Source: an uncultured Pirellulaceae bacterium (GTDB lineage: Bacteria > Planctomycetota > Planctomycetia > Pirellulales > Pirellulaceae). Taken from it: a stretch of DNA of 64,000 bases. The stretch spans positions 1 to 64,000 of the forward strand of contig CALKCK010000015.1 in assembly GCA_938083195.1 (NCBI GenBank). Direction: 5' to 3'. Positions 45,114 through 55,196 of the stretch are shown here, in pieces. The notes under the pieces were generated by a model. It searched no databases. It had not been told where the DNA came from and saw only the letters and a list, made by a program, of their open reading frames with translations. A program made the position numbers and the translations under genes. Every line of letters starts with the position of its first letter. The stretch's first letter is position 1.

Positions 45114-46688
45114 TTACCGACTGCCAATTCGCAATTGCTCTCGATCTGCTTCCAATCGTTGCCGTGTCTTTTCGATGGTCGAAATTTGACTTTTCAAATT
45201 CTTTAGCTCAGTTGAATAACTGGACTTCTTCTCTTCAATAACCTTCAGGCGTTTTTTCAGATCAGAAATTGACTTATTTAATTCTTCAACCCGAGCTCTT
45301 TCCTGGTTGTATTTCTGATCGAGTACTGTCTTTTTGTTTGGTAGATGCGAATACTTTTCATCCATCTCAGTGAGCTCAAGAGAGATACTCGCAATTTTAG
45401 CTTTATTCACTTTCTCTGGTGCTTTGTCTCCGGTCTTGAGTTCTTCGATGACATCTCGTATCTCGCTGACCGGCAACGCCAAACTAGAAACGCGGCCCGC
45501 TCTCGCAATGTTAATTCCAACGATCTTTCCTGAGAGATCAACGATTGGGCCTCCGCACGTCTTGGAGGTTAACATTGAATCGTGCTGAAACGCCATTGGA
45601 AACTCTTTCCGTCGACGGCTCAACTTACTTCCCATACTATTCTGCATGTTACTACGCTTGCTATCCGGTGAAATCTTCTCACGTTCCCCGAAACTCAAAC
45701 GCAACTCCATCTTCTTTTCGCCGCGGAGAATCCCGAGCGTAACACGGTCATTCACGTCGTATTGACCAATCGCGTCGCGAACGCCCCGACTGTCTTTAAT
45801 TTCAATATCGTCAATCTTGAGAATAATGTCATTCACCCACACGTCAGCAAAATCAGCGGGCGAGGGCGAAATCACTTCCTTGATCCGAACTCCTTTGTCA
45901 TCCGGCACATTCTCCATCACAATTCCGATGAATGGTTTCGACGGTGGAATCTCTCGCGCATCTACGCTGACAACTCCAATTGTCGCTTTCCCTTTGTCGC
46001 CTGCCTTGGGTGTTGCCAGCCAACGCCCCGTTTGAGGCGTCGGATCGTCACTCCATTGTCCAACCGGCAAACCAGTTGCCTCGATTTGAAGGAGAGCAAG
46101 ATCGGTTGGTTTATCTATGCCAATGACTTTCGCAGCCAACACTTTTCCATCCGCCAGTTGAATGCCTAACTTACCTCGCAACTCGCTCGCCTTGGTAAGT
46201 ATCAACCCATTCGCGTCAACCACAGTCCCCAATGCAACTTGTCTCTCACCAGAAACGACCTGTAGGGTGGACGCGTCGACTGAACCTAAAATAGGATCGA
46301 AAATCGAAACGAATTTGTCGGATTGCTTTGAAAATTTGCTGACCGATTGCGATTTCTTAGAGTTGAATCTGTTTTGAAAGGATGTTCGTGCTTTCTCGGC
46401 AAGGCTCTTTGTATCAGAATCGTCCTTTTCATCTTTTTGATCCTTCTTCGAATCAGGCTGCTCCTCAGATGGCTTTGCATCAGTATCGCCATCCTCCTCT
46501 TGCTCCGATTCTTTCCCGCTAGTTTTCTCTGGGGTTGATTTCCCCAATGGCTCGACCGCTTCGGCGTCACCTTTTTGCTGAGGCTTCGCTTGACTCTGGC
46601 CTTCGACGGCTTCCTGAGCTCCTACTGTCGCAACGAAAAACAAAAACAAAAGTGAGGCCACGGATGTCAATTTGATATATTTTTTCAT
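45114..46688 (-). CDS. HtrA-like protein lacking the catalytic His and Ser (pseudoprotease)
   Basis: A 524-residue exported protein. Signal peptide about 1-24, then an acidic, low-complexity linker (GKESEQEEDGDTDAK, about 35-95). A trypsin-like domain follows in which the usual NHV of the catalytic His reads ASE (GLILTKASELRGKL), and the GNSGGP loop reads KTCGGP, so His and Ser are replaced by Ser and Cys. A PDZ domain (GIVMENVPDDKGVRIKEV) is placed inside or before the last part, and a C-terminal coiled coil (about 455-520) ends the protein. It adjoins the complete HtrA-like gene at 46774, on the same strand. It may bind rather than cut substrates. Confidence 0.8.
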   Translation of the reverse strand: MKKYIKLTSVASLLFLFFVATVGAQEAVEGQSQAKPQQKGDAEAVEPLGKSTPEKTSGKESEQEEDGDTDAKPSEEQPDSKKDQKDEKDDSDTKSLAEKARTSFQNRFNSKKSQSVSKFSKQSDKFVSIFDPILGSVDASTLQVVSGERQVALGTVVDANGLILTKASELRGKLGIQLADGKVLAAKVIGIDKPTDLALLQIEATGLPVGQWSDDPTPQTGRWLATPKAGDKGKATIGVVSVDAREIPPSKPFIGIVMENVPDDKGVRIKEVISPSPADFADVWVNDIILKIDDIEIKDSRGVRDAIGQYDVNDRVTLGILRGEKKMELRLSFGEREKISPDSKRSNMQNSMGSKLSRRRKEFPMAFQHDSMLTSKTCGGPIVDLSGKIVGINIARAGRVSSLALPVSEIRDVIEELKTGDKAPEKVNKAKIASISLELTEMDEKYSHLPNKKTVLDQKYNQERARVEELNKSISDLKKRLKVIEEKKSSYSTELKNLKSQISTIEKTRQRLEADREQLRIGSR

Positions 46689-46773
46689 GACTGGTTTCTT
46701 CTAGGTACTGACTTATCAAACAGGGAGTTCTAATGCGAGGCTAAGGATGAGACTAAAAAATCAGACTCTCGAA

Positions 46774-47832
46774 TTAACCTTTCCCTTTTTCGCCGACTTT
46801 CAACTCAAGCTCTTTTTCTTTCGCATCCCGTAGGACGACGATCTCAATCTTCGCGTTCGGTTTCAAATCCAGTTCTTTAATCGCTTTGCCTAAAGAAGCT
46901 CTGTTTGTAATTTCGACCGAATCAATTTTCAGGATAACATCTCCAACCTTGAGCCCTGCTTTATCAGCGGCTCGTCCCTCAGTGACTTCTTTTATGACGT
47001 TGCTATCCTCTACTACGTTGATACCCAAACTTGGCGCACCATCGAGGATCAAGGCTTTCGCTAACGAATCCCAGTTTTCCGAATAGACATCCGCTGGAAC
47101 ATGCAAGTTGTCAACCAAGTCAGAACCGATTCGACTGTGAATCCCAATCAGGTCGCCATTCATATCAATCAAGGGACCGCCCGAATCTCCACCGACGAGA
47201 GTGCAATCTGTGCGAATCACTCGCTTGCTGCTCGAAAGAATCCGACCAATTCGGGTAACCATTCCCCTCGCTTGATCCAATCCACCGGGATGCCCAACCG
47301 CCATGACCCACTGTCCTTCGTTCAAGTCCTCTGAGATGGCGATGTCGAGGTAAGGAAAATCATTCTCCTCGCCCTCTTTTTCTTGAATCTTAAGCATCCC
47401 CGAATCGATACTGCGATCAATCCCAAGCGTCTTGGCCCGAGCAAACACAACCTTTGGTTTGCCGTTCTCGTCTAAATCATTGAGAAACGTAATTTTCGCA
47501 TTCTGATTCGGATCACCGATCACATGGGCAGCAGTTAATATGTAGCCGTCACTGGAGACAACGACGCCCGAACCTTGTGATTGGCTCATTTGAATATTGA
47601 CAGTGGCAGCCTTTACCTTTTCGGAAATCTCCGCGAATCGGCTTTCCATCTGCCTGAGTTCCTCAATGGTCTTGGGAGCCTCGCCAGAAAACAAAAAATC
47701 AGTGTCTACTGTCTCGGATTTGACATTACTCTGAACTTCGCTCTCCTGGCCAAAAGAATACTCGACTGGGAAAATCGCCCAACCAGTACAGCACAGAACG
47801 AAACAGGCCACGAATCTATTAACATCAAGCAT
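46774..47832 (-). CDS. DegP/HtrA-type serine protease with PDZ domain
   Basis: A 352-residue exported protease. Signal peptide near residues 1-28 (FVACFVLCCTGWAIFPVEYS). A trypsin-like domain with His103 (LTAAHVIGD), Asp143 (DSGMLKI, likely) and Ser217 (GGDSGGPLI) has the full triad. One C-terminal PDZ domain (LGINVVEDSNVIKEV, about 260-350) is present. It is likely a periplasmic quality-control or regulated protease. It is transcribed before the pseudoprotease-like paralogue, 85 bases upstream of it, as one unit. Confidence 0.9.
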   Translation of the reverse strand: MLDVNRFVACFVLCCTGWAIFPVEYSFGQESEVQSNVKSETVDTDFLFSGEAPKTIEELRQMESRFAEISEKVKAATVNIQMSQSQGSGVVVSSDGYILTAAHVIGDPNQNAKITFLNDLDENGKPKVVFARAKTLGIDRSIDSGMLKIQEKEGEENDFPYLDIAISEDLNEGQWVMAVGHPGGLDQARGMVTRIGRILSSSKRVIRTDCTLVGGDSGGPLIDMNGDLIGIHSRIGSDLVDNLHVPADVYSENWDSLAKALILDGAPSLGINVVEDSNVIKEVTEGRAADKAGLKVGDVILKIDSVEITNRASLGKAIKELDLKPNAKIEIVVLRDAKEKELELKVGEKGKG

Positions 47833-48119
47833 TTCAACTCATCCTGAAAAATTATTTCTTAACTCCGTTTGAACGGCGGAATACCTAAATAAACTCCGCA
47901 ACAAGTGTCAGGTTGTGATAAAAAACTGAAACTTGACGAACTTTCGCAAAGCCGCTCAACAGGAACCGTTTAACATTGTACCATTCAAATTAGCGCGAGG
48001 CGCGACCGAGGAAAAACGTTCCTCCATAAAATACGCAGCTTTCGGGCTTTCGGATTCTATAAAACCGTTTTTTTTCGAATGGATGAACCCGACATTCGGA
48101 ATAACTGGAAGGAAAAATC

Positions 48120-48980
48120 GTGAATCGTCTTGTTTTGGGATGCGGCTATCTAGGCTTGCGTGTCGCTCGATTGTGGAGATCTCAAGGAGACAGCGTGTAC
48201 GCTGTTACACGCTGCCAAAACAACGCCCAACGCATGAAACAGGAGGGCATAATTCCTGTGATTGCGGATATTACCGAGCCCGACAGTGTCCAAGGACTAC
48301 CTCAAGCCGACACAATTCTGTTCGCCGTCGGCATGGATCGAAAAAAATATGACAGTGTCCACTCCGTTTACGTCGACGGTCTGAAAAACGTTCTTTCTGG
48401 GATTTCCATAGTTCCATCACAATTGATCTACGTCAGCTCCACAGGAGTTTACGGAAATTTTGATGGAGCTTGGATCGATGAGAATTCACCGACCGATCCA
48501 GCGAGAGAGGGCGGCAAAGCTTGCCTTGCCGCCGAAGAAACCCTGCGAAAGAGCCGCTTCGCAGCCCAATCTTGTATTCTTCGATTTGCTGGAATCTACG
48601 GTCCCCAACGTGTTCCCACAAAAGCTCTGATTCAATCAGAACAGTGGAAAAAAATCTCTTCTGACGGGTTCCTTAATCTGATCCATGTCGACGATGGGGC
48701 GAACATCATTCAAAAAGTGGCCGATCAAGCAATCGTTCAAGAAACGTTTAACGTCAGCGATGGAAACCCACCAAAACGAAAAGAGTACTATCAATTCATT
48801 GCCGAGCAACTTGGACTCTCAGAAATCCCATGGGAAGAAACCAACTCCGTAAATGAAAACACGCGTTCGGGAAGTAACAAACGAATCTCCAACAAAAAGT
48901 TGGTCGGACAACTCGGAAACCTATTTCAGTACGAAAACTTCCGAATGGGCCTTCAACAGGCTTTAACATCCGTAGAGTAA
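48120..48980 (+). CDS. NAD(P)-dependent epimerase/dehydratase (YeeZ-like SDR)
   Basis: A 286-residue extended short-chain dehydrogenase. The N-terminal nucleotide motif is NRLVLGCGYLGLRVARLW; LIYVSSTGVYGNFDG gives the serine-containing substrate loop; LRFAGIYGPQRVP and FLNLIHVDDGANII follow. The catalytic YxxxK is not plain (the usual Tyr appears absent or displaced), as in YeeZ-like members. The start is GTG 48120 with GGAAGGA about seven bases upstream. The substrate is unknown. Confidence 0.82.
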   Translation: MNRLVLGCGYLGLRVARLWRSQGDSVYAVTRCQNNAQRMKQEGIIPVIADITEPDSVQGLPQADTILFAVGMDRKKYDSVHSVYVDGLKNVLSGISIVPSQLIYVSSTGVYGNFDGAWIDENSPTDPAREGGKACLAAEETLRKSRFAAQSCILRFAGIYGPQRVPTKALIQSEQWKKISSDGFLNLIHVDDGANIIQKVADQAIVQETFNVSDGNPPKRKEYYQFIAEQLGLSEIPWEETNSVNENTRSGSNKRISNKKLVGQLGNLFQYENFRMGLQQALTSVE

Positions 48981-49082
48981 CCCAAGAACAGCTGACTCTC
49001 CTTGTTGAACCCAAATTAAAAAACCCATAAAATAGGAGTTCGCAATAACCTAGACACAAGGGGCTGTTTTTAAACCCCCGGA

Positions 49083-49883
49083 ATGCTTTTCATGCTTGAA
49101 CGTAAACCTGTTTTCCCAAACATTATTGAAGTCAACCACCAACTTGGACAAGTACTCGGCTGCAATGTTTACGTTGTATTCGACGGTGAACAGTGGGTGA
49201 TCATCGATATCGGCTATGAAGATACGGTCGATGAGATCATTAATATGATACGTGAAATCGACCTCCCGTTTTCGGGCTGCCAAAGCCTGATTGCAACTCA
49301 CGCAGATGTCGACCACATCCAAGGCCTCGCAAAAGCAAAACAAATCCTTAGAACATCAGTCTCCGCCCATCCATTAGCTGCCTCGTCGCTAGAAAGCGGT
49401 GATCGGATCAAAACATTCGCACTTATTGAACCACAAGGTATCGACATGACGATGCCCCCAGTCGAAGTTGAACACCTGATCAACGAGGGTGACAAAATCA
49501 AAGTCGGCAGTTTGGAGTTAGAAGTCTGGCTGACACCTGGACACACCGACAGCCAACTTTCTTTTCGAATGGGAGATTACCTTTTCAGCGGCGATAACAT
49601 CTACCGAGATGGCTGTATCGGAGCCATCGACGCCCACCACGGTAGTGATTTGATCGCATTTCAAAAGTCACTCCAGAGAATCCGTGAAAGTGATGTTAAA
49701 TGGCTACTGCCAAGCCATGGTCCGATTTTCCAAAAAGACAACGCCCTAATCGATGCAGCAATCAAACGTGTCGGTGAATACTGCCACATGGCCGACTTTG
49801 GAACGTGCGCTGTAGACTGGCCAATGATGGACGAATTTGAAGATGAAATCGCCGCCGGTAAAATGCCTTTACAGGACAACTGA
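49083..49883 (+). CDS. Metallo-beta-lactamase-fold hydrolase
   Basis: A 266-residue MBL-fold protein, glyoxalase II-like in layout. Metal motifs are THADVDHIQGL (HxDxDH), TPGHTDSQLSF (His), LFSGDNIYRDG (Asp) and LLPSHGP (His), so both metals can be bound. The start could be ATG 49083 or ATG 49092. The substrate cannot be read from sequence; there is no rhodanese or other partner domain. It follows the epimerase by 102 bases on the same strand. Confidence 0.85.
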   Translation: MLFMLERKPVFPNIIEVNHQLGQVLGCNVYVVFDGEQWVIIDIGYEDTVDEIINMIREIDLPFSGCQSLIATHADVDHIQGLAKAKQILRTSVSAHPLAASSLESGDRIKTFALIEPQGIDMTMPPVEVEHLINEGDKIKVGSLELEVWLTPGHTDSQLSFRMGDYLFSGDNIYRDGCIGAIDAHHGSDLIAFQKSLQRIRESDVKWLLPSHGPIFQKDNALIDAAIKRVGEYCHMADFGTCAVDWPMMDEFEDEIAAGKMPLQDN

Positions 49884-50100
49884 GACCAAGTCGCAGCGAT
49901 GGCAGGGCTTGTTTATTACGATTGCTTGTTGATCTCTTGCATTTTCAGTTTTTTAAAGTTTCTGTGAAAACTTACAGCCCTTCTCGGTAAACTGAATCGG
50001 CGAATTAATTTTCCCCTGTTAATTAGCGGCGACTGTCCGGTAGAGGCGGGAGCTAGTTGTTTGGATCCGTAATTTTCAACCTAACTGTGGACAATTCCCG

Positions 50101-52083
50101 ATGAATGCACTTCGTCTTTTGTTGTTGATTGCATATTTGACGACTTTCGGCCTCCTTCCAACGGCGGACTGCGACGAACTCAATTTTCGCCTTGACGACC
50201 TAGACGGGAATTCAATCTCGTTAGAAAAAAAAGCCCAACCACACCTCACGGTGGTGTGCTTCATTGGTACGGAGTGCCCATTGGCCAAATTGTACTCTGG
50301 TAGGCTGGAAAGACTCGCTGCGAGTTTCACCGACGTCGATTTCATTGCTGTCTCAAGCAATCAACAGGATTCGACCGACGATCTGAAACATTTCCGTAAG
50401 CGTTTCAGGGTCACTATTCCAATCGTGAAGGACACGGACAACGTTGTTGCCGACCAATTCAACGCCGAACGAACCCCTGAGGTCTTTCTCGTGGACGAGA
50501 ACCTGCAGATTCTCTACCGCGGACGAATTGACGATCAATACCAACCGGGAATTGCCAAAGCAGACCCTACGCGTGAAGATCTGATGATCGCTCTGACCGA
50601 GCGATTATCCAACAAAACGATTTCAGTCTCGAAGACCGAAGTGGATGGCTGCCTGATTGGACGAATTAAAAAAAACAAAAACAAATCAGCCGTCAACTTC
50701 TCAAACCAAATATCGCGAATTTTACAAAACCACTGCATGGAGTGCCATCGCCAAGGTGAGCTCGCACCAATGGAGTTGTCGAGCTTCGAAGAGGTCGTTG
50801 GTTGGTCAGATATGATCTTGGAAGTGATCGAGGACCAGCGGATGCCCCCGTGGCACGCCGATCCTGCCCACGGAGAGTTTAATAACGAACGGGGCATGAC
50901 GAGCGATGAAAAGCAAATGATTCGAGACTGGGTTGCCGCCGGAGCTCCTGAAGGTAATCCCGCAGACCTCCCAAAGGCAAAAAACTACGGCATCGCAAGT
51001 GAATGGAGACTTCCTCGAGAACCCGACCGTATCATCAACATGTCCCAAGACGCCCTTAAGGTGCCTTCTCTTGGAGTCATCGATTATCATTACTTCGTAG
51101 CGGATCCGGGATTTGAAAAAGACACGTGGGTCACGGCAGCAGAAATCATTCCTGGGGATCGCGGCGTCGTTCATCACTCAATTTGTTTCGTCCGACCTCC
51201 TGACGGGGCTGACATGAGAACAGGGGGTTGGCTGGCGGCCTACGTGCCAGGGCAAAAGCCGCCCACTTACGACCCCCGCCAAGGGAGGCTAATTCCCGCC
51301 GGCTCTAAGCTGGTTTTCCAACAACACTACACCACCAACGGTCGAGCTACAGAGGACATTACACGCATCGGTCTTGTTTTTGGAGATGAAAAACAAATTG
51401 AACGGCAGCTTCTGACAATCATTGCCATGGACCAAAGTTTTGTAATTAAGGCGGGCGACGCAAACTCCAAAGTTTCGGGGAAATTCAAACAGCTCCCTAA
51501 AGTGGGAGAGTTTCTCGGAATTTCACCACACATGCACTTTCGTGGAAAGTCGTTTACCCTCAACGCAGAGTTCTCACCATCGAACACATCTGAGCGGGAC
51601 CCGGTTTTGCTGAGCGTTCCCAATTACGATTTTAATTGGCAGCATATCTATGAACTCAAAGATCCAATCCCCCTCGAGGACATAGACTCTCTCGACTTTA
51701 AAGTTACCTTCGACAATTCGAGTGCGAACCTTGCAAACCCTGACCCTAGCAAACCGGTCATGTGGGGCGACCAAACCGACGAAGAAATGGCCGTCGCCTT
51801 CGCATTCGTATCGATTCCCCGAAAGCCACAAGCAAGTGAAAGTCCCCAGACTCGCCGTGACACTCCCGAACTACTAAGCAAAGCTCAAGTCTTTGTTGAT
51901 GAATATTTCAGAAAACACGACACGGACGAGAACGGAGTTGTCTCTCGCGATGAGTTACCTCCCGCCGTCCGTGAAAACGGTTTTTGGACTCTTGACCTCA
52001 ACAGAAACGGCGAGCTTTCGAAGGAGGAAATTCGACGGCGGGCATTAAACCATTTTAGGAAGAAGCGAACGGTTAATCACTAA
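50101..52083 (+). CDS. Exported redoxin-cytochrome c-copper monooxygenase-like fusion with EF-hands
   Basis: A 660-residue multidomain protein. The signal peptide is at about residues 1-24. A redoxin (AhpC/TSA-like) domain covers 28-180 (CFIGTECPLAKLYSGRLERL). A cytochrome-like heme site, C212-x-x-C215-H216 (NHCMECHRQGELAP), follows. A copper-type monooxygenase-like part (about 330-590) contains VVHHSICFV and SPHMHFRGKSF. The last 60 residues hold two EF-hand loops, DTDENGVVSRDEL and DLNRNGELSKEEI. The combination is frequent in planctomycetes (from memory) but its reaction is unknown. A membrane exporter gene follows 69 bases downstream. Confidence 0.88.
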   Translation: MNALRLLLLIAYLTTFGLLPTADCDELNFRLDDLDGNSISLEKKAQPHLTVVCFIGTECPLAKLYSGRLERLAASFTDVDFIAVSSNQQDSTDDLKHFRKRFRVTIPIVKDTDNVVADQFNAERTPEVFLVDENLQILYRGRIDDQYQPGIAKADPTREDLMIALTERLSNKTISVSKTEVDGCLIGRIKKNKNKSAVNFSNQISRILQNHCMECHRQGELAPMELSSFEEVVGWSDMILEVIEDQRMPPWHADPAHGEFNNERGMTSDEKQMIRDWVAAGAPEGNPADLPKAKNYGIASEWRLPREPDRIINMSQDALKVPSLGVIDYHYFVADPGFEKDTWVTAAEIIPGDRGVVHHSICFVRPPDGADMRTGGWLAAYVPGQKPPTYDPRQGRLIPAGSKLVFQQHYTTNGRATEDITRIGLVFGDEKQIERQLLTIIAMDQSFVIKAGDANSKVSGKFKQLPKVGEFLGISPHMHFRGKSFTLNAEFSPSNTSERDPVLLSVPNYDFNWQHIYELKDPIPLEDIDSLDFKVTFDNSSANLANPDPSKPVMWGDQTDEEMAVAFAFVSIPRKPQASESPQTRRDTPELLSKAQVFVDEYFRKHDTDENGVVSRDELPPAVRENGFWTLDLNRNGELSKEEIRRRALNHFRKKRTVNH

Positions 52084-52152
52084 CTAAGTCAACTTCGCCC
52101 ACCAGATTGCCAATCCCCATTCCACTGCCAGCCTACAAAAGAGCGCCTAGTT

Positions 52153-54477
52153 TTGTCTACGAGATTTAGTTTAGCAACCTCCTGGATTGTCGACCGGCGA
52201 TGGCTATCTTTGCTTTTGGTAGTAGCGCTCAGCCTGATTTCCATAGGCGGTTACGTCGCCCCAGAGAGAATCAAGAGCTTTCTCGGGATCCCAGCAAATC
52301 GCTCACTTAAGACTTCAACTGAAAGCCCGGACGTAGACACCGAGGATTCTGAATCCGAGAAACCGCCAGAGGTCGAGACTATCCCGACCTCAGGATTCGA
52401 CGTCGTCATAGTTGTGGAATCCGAGCAATTTTTCACAAGTCAGGGTGCGGACGCAATTCGCTCCATCGTTCAGAACCTTGAGGAACAAGATTATGTCGAC
52501 GACATTCTCTGGATGGACGAAATCCCCAGCCTCAACATTTTCGGACTCAACGAACCACTGCTTCCTAACAAAGAAGCTGCCCCGGAACGATTCGAGAAAT
52601 CAAAACAAAATGCCCGTGAGCATCCGCTGATCAACGGACAGTTTCTCTCTGATGATTGCCAAACCTTACTTTTAATGGTCAGCTTCAATTACTTATTCGT
52701 CGAAGACGAAAGTATTTTCATCTCCGGCATCCGTACCTCCGCCGAACAAGAATTGGCGAACCACCCCGGTGTCGAAATGGACTTTTTCGTAACGGGTCGG
52801 GTTCCGTTTCGCATAACGGCACAAAGTTCTCAACAAGACAACCAGCTGAAGTATCAGTCAATTGCCTACGGGATGATCATTCTCATGAGCATGGTGCTAT
52901 TCCGAGGTATTGTCGCCGTCGGCATCGTTGCTGCAGCGCCATTCCTTGGAGTTTTCTGGACGCTTGGAATTGTCCGCTACCTCGATTTACAAATGAATCC
53001 CTTCATTGACGTCGTTCTGCCAATTTTGGTTGCATTGGTGGCATTTACCGATGGGGTTCATCTCATGGTTCAAATTCGACATGAAAGAGCCACGGGTTTA
53101 AGTGGCCTGGACGCCGCCCGTGAGGGCGTCCGAAAAGTTGGCCTTGCTTGCTTTTTAACATCACTCACGACCGCCGTTGGGTTTGGTTCACTAGCATTAG
53201 CAAATCATGAACTGGTTCGCGATTTCGGATACTGTTGCGTTTTTGGTGTCGCCCTCGCATTCCTTTCAGTCGTTCTAGCGATTCCACTTGCTTGCTCCAC
53301 ATGGCTTGGCCAAAGAATTCACATTGGCTATGGGAAAGGGTACGTCGATCGCAATATCAATCGAATCGGTGGAATTGTTGATTTAGTTCTGCGATACCCT
53401 CGTCGGATGAGCGCTGTCGGCATTCTATTATCGCTTGTTCTGTTTTCGATTTCCCTGACCTTGCGGCCAGACGACCGACTGGGGGACCTGCTGCCGAACT
53501 ATACCGAACCAGCGATCGCCAACCAAAAGATGGACGTCGCTATGGGAGGGCTCAGTCAAGCCACAATCGCGATTGAATGGGAGGGAAATGATGATGAACA
53601 GGCGAAGAATATTCAACTATTCCAGATCCTTCAGGACATTGACGAACTGCTGGCGAAAGAAGAATTGATTGGCCACCCGATTTCAATCTACAACCTTCTC
53701 GAAGCCTTGCCGGGGTCTGGCCCCGCAGCAACGCGAATTTCCATGCTCGATCTCTTACCGCCGTCGTTAAAAAGGAGTTATTACACTCCGGAAAACAGAA
53801 TGGCCCAAGTCAAATTCCGAGTACAAGATTTAGGAATCGCTACCTACGGCCCAGTCTTTCAACGAATCCAAGAGGGAACAAATGAAATCATTGCCAATTA
53901 TCCCGACTTTTCAATGAGTCTCGACGGGGCACCAATTTGGCGATGGGAGAATATTTATCAAATCGTCGTCGATCTCGTCACTAGTCTCGGGACCGCGGCG
54001 ATCATCATTTTCTTCATTCTTGCCTGTGTCTACCGATCCCTGAGAATTGGAATCATTTCGATTCTCCCCAACCTATTTCCGCTCTGCGTTGCAGGAACTT
54101 ATTTAGCACTCACGGGTCAAGCATTGGAAATTGTCACCGTTTGCGCGTTTACTTGCTGCCTGGGCATTGCCGTGGATGATACGATTCACTTTCTGACACG
54201 TTACGTCGAAGAGAAAAAGGAGACCAGTGATGAGTCTGAAGCGATCCGAAAAGCATTCACCTCTGTCGGCACGGCTCTGATCATGACCACGCTAGTCCTC
54301 GTCTGCGGTTTTATGACGGTAATGATAAGTGAAGCGAGAGAGCATCGCATTTTTGCTTCGATGGGTGCGATCACCGTCGCTTCGGCTCTCTTTGGGGATC
54401 TCGTTTTCTTACCGGCAATCCTTAAAACATTCCCCGGTAAAAAACGGACGAAGGCCAAGCAAAAAACCGAAGCGTAA
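52153..54477 (+). CDS. RND/MMPL-family transporter
   Basis: A 774-residue membrane protein with about twelve helices in the RND/MMPL layout. The first helix (WLSLLLVVALSLISIGGYVAP) is followed by a large periplasmic loop, then five helices with the sterol-sensing-like segment (VVLPILVALVAFTDGVHLMVQIRH). A second loop (from about residue 440) is followed by five more helices with CLGIAVDDTIHFLTRYVEE, the matching segment. Such proteins export lipids or hydrophobic compounds using the proton gradient. TTG 52153 is the likely start. It sits just after the redox fusion gene and might be coupled functionally; this is inference. Confidence 0.85.
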   Translation: MSTRFSLATSWIVDRRWLSLLLVVALSLISIGGYVAPERIKSFLGIPANRSLKTSTESPDVDTEDSESEKPPEVETIPTSGFDVVIVVESEQFFTSQGADAIRSIVQNLEEQDYVDDILWMDEIPSLNIFGLNEPLLPNKEAAPERFEKSKQNAREHPLINGQFLSDDCQTLLLMVSFNYLFVEDESIFISGIRTSAEQELANHPGVEMDFFVTGRVPFRITAQSSQQDNQLKYQSIAYGMIILMSMVLFRGIVAVGIVAAAPFLGVFWTLGIVRYLDLQMNPFIDVVLPILVALVAFTDGVHLMVQIRHERATGLSGLDAAREGVRKVGLACFLTSLTTAVGFGSLALANHELVRDFGYCCVFGVALAFLSVVLAIPLACSTWLGQRIHIGYGKGYVDRNINRIGGIVDLVLRYPRRMSAVGILLSLVLFSISLTLRPDDRLGDLLPNYTEPAIANQKMDVAMGGLSQATIAIEWEGNDDEQAKNIQLFQILQDIDELLAKEELIGHPISIYNLLEALPGSGPAATRISMLDLLPPSLKRSYYTPENRMAQVKFRVQDLGIATYGPVFQRIQEGTNEIIANYPDFSMSLDGAPIWRWENIYQIVVDLVTSLGTAAIIIFFILACVYRSLRIGIISILPNLFPLCVAGTYLALTGQALEIVTVCAFTCCLGIAVDDTIHFLTRYVEEKKETSDESEAIRKAFTSVGTALIMTTLVLVCGFMTVMISEAREHRIFASMGAITVASALFGDLVFLPAILKTFPGKKRTKAKQKTEA

Positions 54478-54833
54478 CCCGCCACTTCGGCTTCAGGTCA
54501 GTCCAAAGCTGCGACGATTAGCCCGTCGGCAGCCAACTCAGCCGCCAAAAGGAGGGGATTCCAAAATGGCAGCACCAACCTAGGTAAACTTTACGGGCTA
54601 ATCATTTCTTGCTGGCATTCATGTATTGATAATGTCGAACATACGGTTAATGCAGCTTTTATAGCTGGTATCAGTTTCACAACGGGTTTGCTCCGCTGGA
54701 AACAGGTTCTTGATTCGAATGACTAGCCGCTTTCGAACCAACACGACAACCAAATTACCGTAAAACCTCAGTCAGCCCAAAACCCGTCCATTTGCACTGT
54801 TCGTTGACAGTGCCATTGAGGAGGAAAAACTCC
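54478..54833. other. Intergenic region before the small secreted protein
   Basis: About 350 bases. No gene or defensible RNA was seen. Short frames exist but lack ribosome sites or recognisable content. The promoter of the next small gene should be here but was not clear. Confidence 0.5.
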
Positions 54834-55157
54834 ATGATCCGTCGTCTATTCGCCGTTGCAATTTGCGTATGTGCTTTCGCAGTCATCGGTCAGTCAACCG
54901 CACAAGCTCAACAACCCGCCTACGGTGCCAGTTGGGGCCAACAAGGCTCACGTAACATGGACCGGTTCTATCACTACCCGTATGTTACCTACCCTCAGAA
55001 CTATTACGGGAATGAGTACTTCCGAAGTGCTGACAGCCTGTACCATCGCTACCCCGCAGAAATGCGAGTTCCGGTATACAACAAGCAGTGGCACAACTAC
55101 TATCCGTCACCTCGACGTTACCATTTCGGTCACCACTTCCTAACAGATGTGTTTTAA
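54834..55157 (+). CDS. Small secreted Tyr/His-rich protein
   Basis: A 107-residue protein. The signal peptide covers about residues 1-25 (LFAVAICVCAFAVIGQSTAQAQ, cleavage after AQA). The mature part is rich in Tyr, His and Pro (RFYHYPYVTYPQNYYG and YYPSPRRYHFGHH). The start is ATG 54834 with GAGGAGG nine bases upstream, one of the best ribosome sites in the window, which suggests high expression. No homology to a named family was recognised; similar small exported proteins occur in planctomycetes. A strong terminator follows, so it is a single-gene unit. Confidence 0.75.
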   Translation: MIRRLFAVAICVCAFAVIGQSTAQAQQPAYGASWGQQGSRNMDRFYHYPYVTYPQNYYGNEYFRSADSLYHRYPAEMRVPVYNKQWHNYYPSPRRYHFGHHFLTDVF

Positions 55158-55196
55158 GCCAATTGCTTTAACACAGTTTGACCAAGCAAAACCTCA

